From Nitrososphaerales archaeon (lineage in GTDB: Archaea > Thermoproteota > Nitrososphaeria > Nitrososphaerales > Nitrososphaeraceae): a stretch of 35,792 bases of DNA. Position numbers and translations under genes: made by a program. The notes under the pieces were generated by a model. The model saw only the letters and a program-made list of their open reading frames with translations, had not been told where the DNA came from and ran no database searches. The first letter of the stretch is position 1. Each line of letters begins with the position of its first letter. The stretch covers positions 1 through 35,792 of the forward strand of contig JARBAU010000151.1 of assembly GCA_029237525.1 (NCBI GenBank), read 5' to 3'. Shown one piece after another: positions 34,788 through 35,792 of the stretch.

Positions 34788-35252
34788 TTATGAGACGAAA
34801 ATATCTGCATGTGAGTTGTGTCCGTGATTTTGATCAGGTGTGTGTTTAATAGCGCCATGGTTGTGAGCATGCCCGTTTCCATCGTTTGAATTGCCAGAAT
34901 CACCACTCACAAACACGGTATCATAACAAGTATCTACTTCTCCTCTACTTGGCTCTCCGTTTTCTCCCCCGGTATGACCGGTTTTCTTGATGCATTTAAA
35001 AAATTGACCAACTTGATGGTCTAGCTGATCATTTCCAGAATTTAATGATATTAGTGGTACCGCGCCAGCATGAGTTGAGTCTCCTGTTGATTCTGTTTTA
35101 GCATTTGCAGATAAATATCCAAAATATGAGTTAGGTAGGAGTGCATTTACCGATCCGGCAGTAACTAACAAAATCGGTATTAGGAGAGAGACAATGACAA
35201 TAGTTTCCAAATATCCCATTGAACAGTCATTTTTATCTCCGATATAACACAT
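34788..35252 (-). CDS. secreted His-rich protein with C...CYD motif
   Basis: The product (154 aa from ATG 35252, or 143 from the better placed internal ATG at 35219) has a hydrophobic signal segment (ETIVIVSLLIPILLVTAGSV) and a mature part with just two cysteines in FFKCIKKTGHTGGENGEPS and GEVDTCYDTVF. The C-terminal 35 residues are rich in His, Asp, Gly and Asn (HAHNHG, NHGHNSHAD), which may bind metal. The same F-x-C...V-x-x-C-Y-D pattern is found in the divergent gene at 35504-35716, so the two are paralogues. The two cysteines probably form a disulfide outside the cell. No known family; function unknown. Confidence 0.65.
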   Translation of the reverse strand: MCYIGDKNDCSMGYLETIVIVSLLIPILLVTAGSVNALLPNSYFGYLSANAKTESTGDSTHAGAVPLISLNSGNDQLDHQVGQFFKCIKKTGHTGGENGEPSRGEVDTCYDTVFVSGDSGNSNDGNGHAHNHGAIKHTPDQNHGHNSHADIFVS

Positions 35253-35503
35253 ATCTTAACATCGAATCATTTAAATGATATTTAAGGTTAAGTTGACAGA
35301 CAATAGTAAAATGAAATAGTAACAATCTTCACTTGATATCTCACCTAGTATGATCTGACACTATATTAACAAATATTCGTATCAATCAATTATGTAGATT
35401 CCTAGACCTGATATATTTTAAGTAATAAAAATACCATATTAAGATCCGAATTTCTTATATGACAACTCATGGTTTTGATTTTGGAATAATTGCCATGGTT
35501 TTG

Positions 35504-35716
35504 ATGAGTAATAAAACGACAATCCTTACAATAGGGGCATTCCTAATCGGATCTCTCATTATTGCTTCCATCTTTAGTTATCCAGCTTTTGCTTTGACTA
35601 GATATTTTAATTGTGTAATAAGGGAAGTAAATAAGAATGGGAAATTTACTCTTGATGATGCTAATGTTTGCTATGACAAAGAATTCCCTCATAGCGGTAG
35701 TAATAGCGATCGATAA
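35504..35716 (+). CDS. small secreted protein with C...CYD motif
   Basis: From ATG 35504 the 70-aa product has an excellent signal peptide (SNKTTILTIGAFLIGSLIIA, then SIFSYPAFA) and a mature part of only about 40 residues: LTRYFNCVIREVNKNGKFTL, then DDANVCYDKEF. Two cysteines lie in the pattern F-N-C...V-C-Y-D-x-x-F, shared with the protein at 34788-35252. An ATG at 35459 would add 15 residues but spoils the signal peptide, so I prefer 35504. A TATA-like TATATTTTAAGTAA near 35411-35424 is present upstream. Without the His-rich tail of its paralogue, it may represent the minimal form of the family. Function unknown. Confidence 0.6.
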   Translation: MSNKTTILTIGAFLIGSLIIASIFSYPAFALTRYFNCVIREVNKNGKFTLDDANVCYDKEFPHSGSNSDR

Positions 35717-35792
35717 GAGAATACATTAGCAATTAGCAATTGCAAAACGTAGCACTAGTTACTGATCACAACTGATGTCCTGTGATTACACG

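Overview
The window looks like chromosomal DNA of a soil-type ammonia-oxidising archaeon (Thaumarchaeota/Nitrososphaeria), probably near Nitrosocosmicus or Nitrososphaera. This is inferred from archaeal-type AlaRS, LeuRS and UMP kinase, a geranylgeranyl-reductase-like flavoprotein, many TTG starts just downstream of TATA-like boxes, AT-rich spacers, several N-sequon-rich secreted proteins and a thaumarchaeal zinc-ribbon protein. No amo genes, rRNA, tRNA or CRISPR array was found, so the assignment is indirect.

Layout. Positions 1-10250 are sparse: a nitroreductase, small secreted or unknown proteins, a stand-alone Cas4-like nuclease, a 47-residue zinc-finger protein, a broken CDGSH iron-sulfur gene, and a two-ORF locus that looks like one frameshifted gene. 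Positions 10780-18560 hold housekeeping genes: a minus-strand operon tmk, HD phosphohydrolase, pyrH (nucleotide metabolism), tatA, a divergent pair of radical-SAM enzymes resembling MqnC and MqnE (futalosine route to menaquinone), a zinc-ribbon protein and a GGR-family reductase. Positions 18579-24312 carry overlapping alaS and leuS. Positions 24419-27147 carry divergent egtB and egtD, the core of ergothioneine synthesis.

Positions 27148-35792 are accessory in character. They contain a heavily decayed cation-diffusion-facilitator gene, a candidate three-stem RNA fold, a secreted dienelactone hydrolase between two paralogous secreted proteins, a dead IS6-like element with 18-bp terminal inverted repeats and a degenerate 8-bp target duplication, and two divergent small secreted proteins sharing a two-cysteine C...CYD motif. 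The three gene relics (CDGSH, CDF, IS6-like) point to active gene loss in a genome with loose coding density.

No single unmistakable new system is present. The most rewarding points are the archaeal EgtB/EgtD pair, the paralogous secreted family around the hydrolase, the C...CYD protein family and the relics that are visible only when frames are joined by eye.
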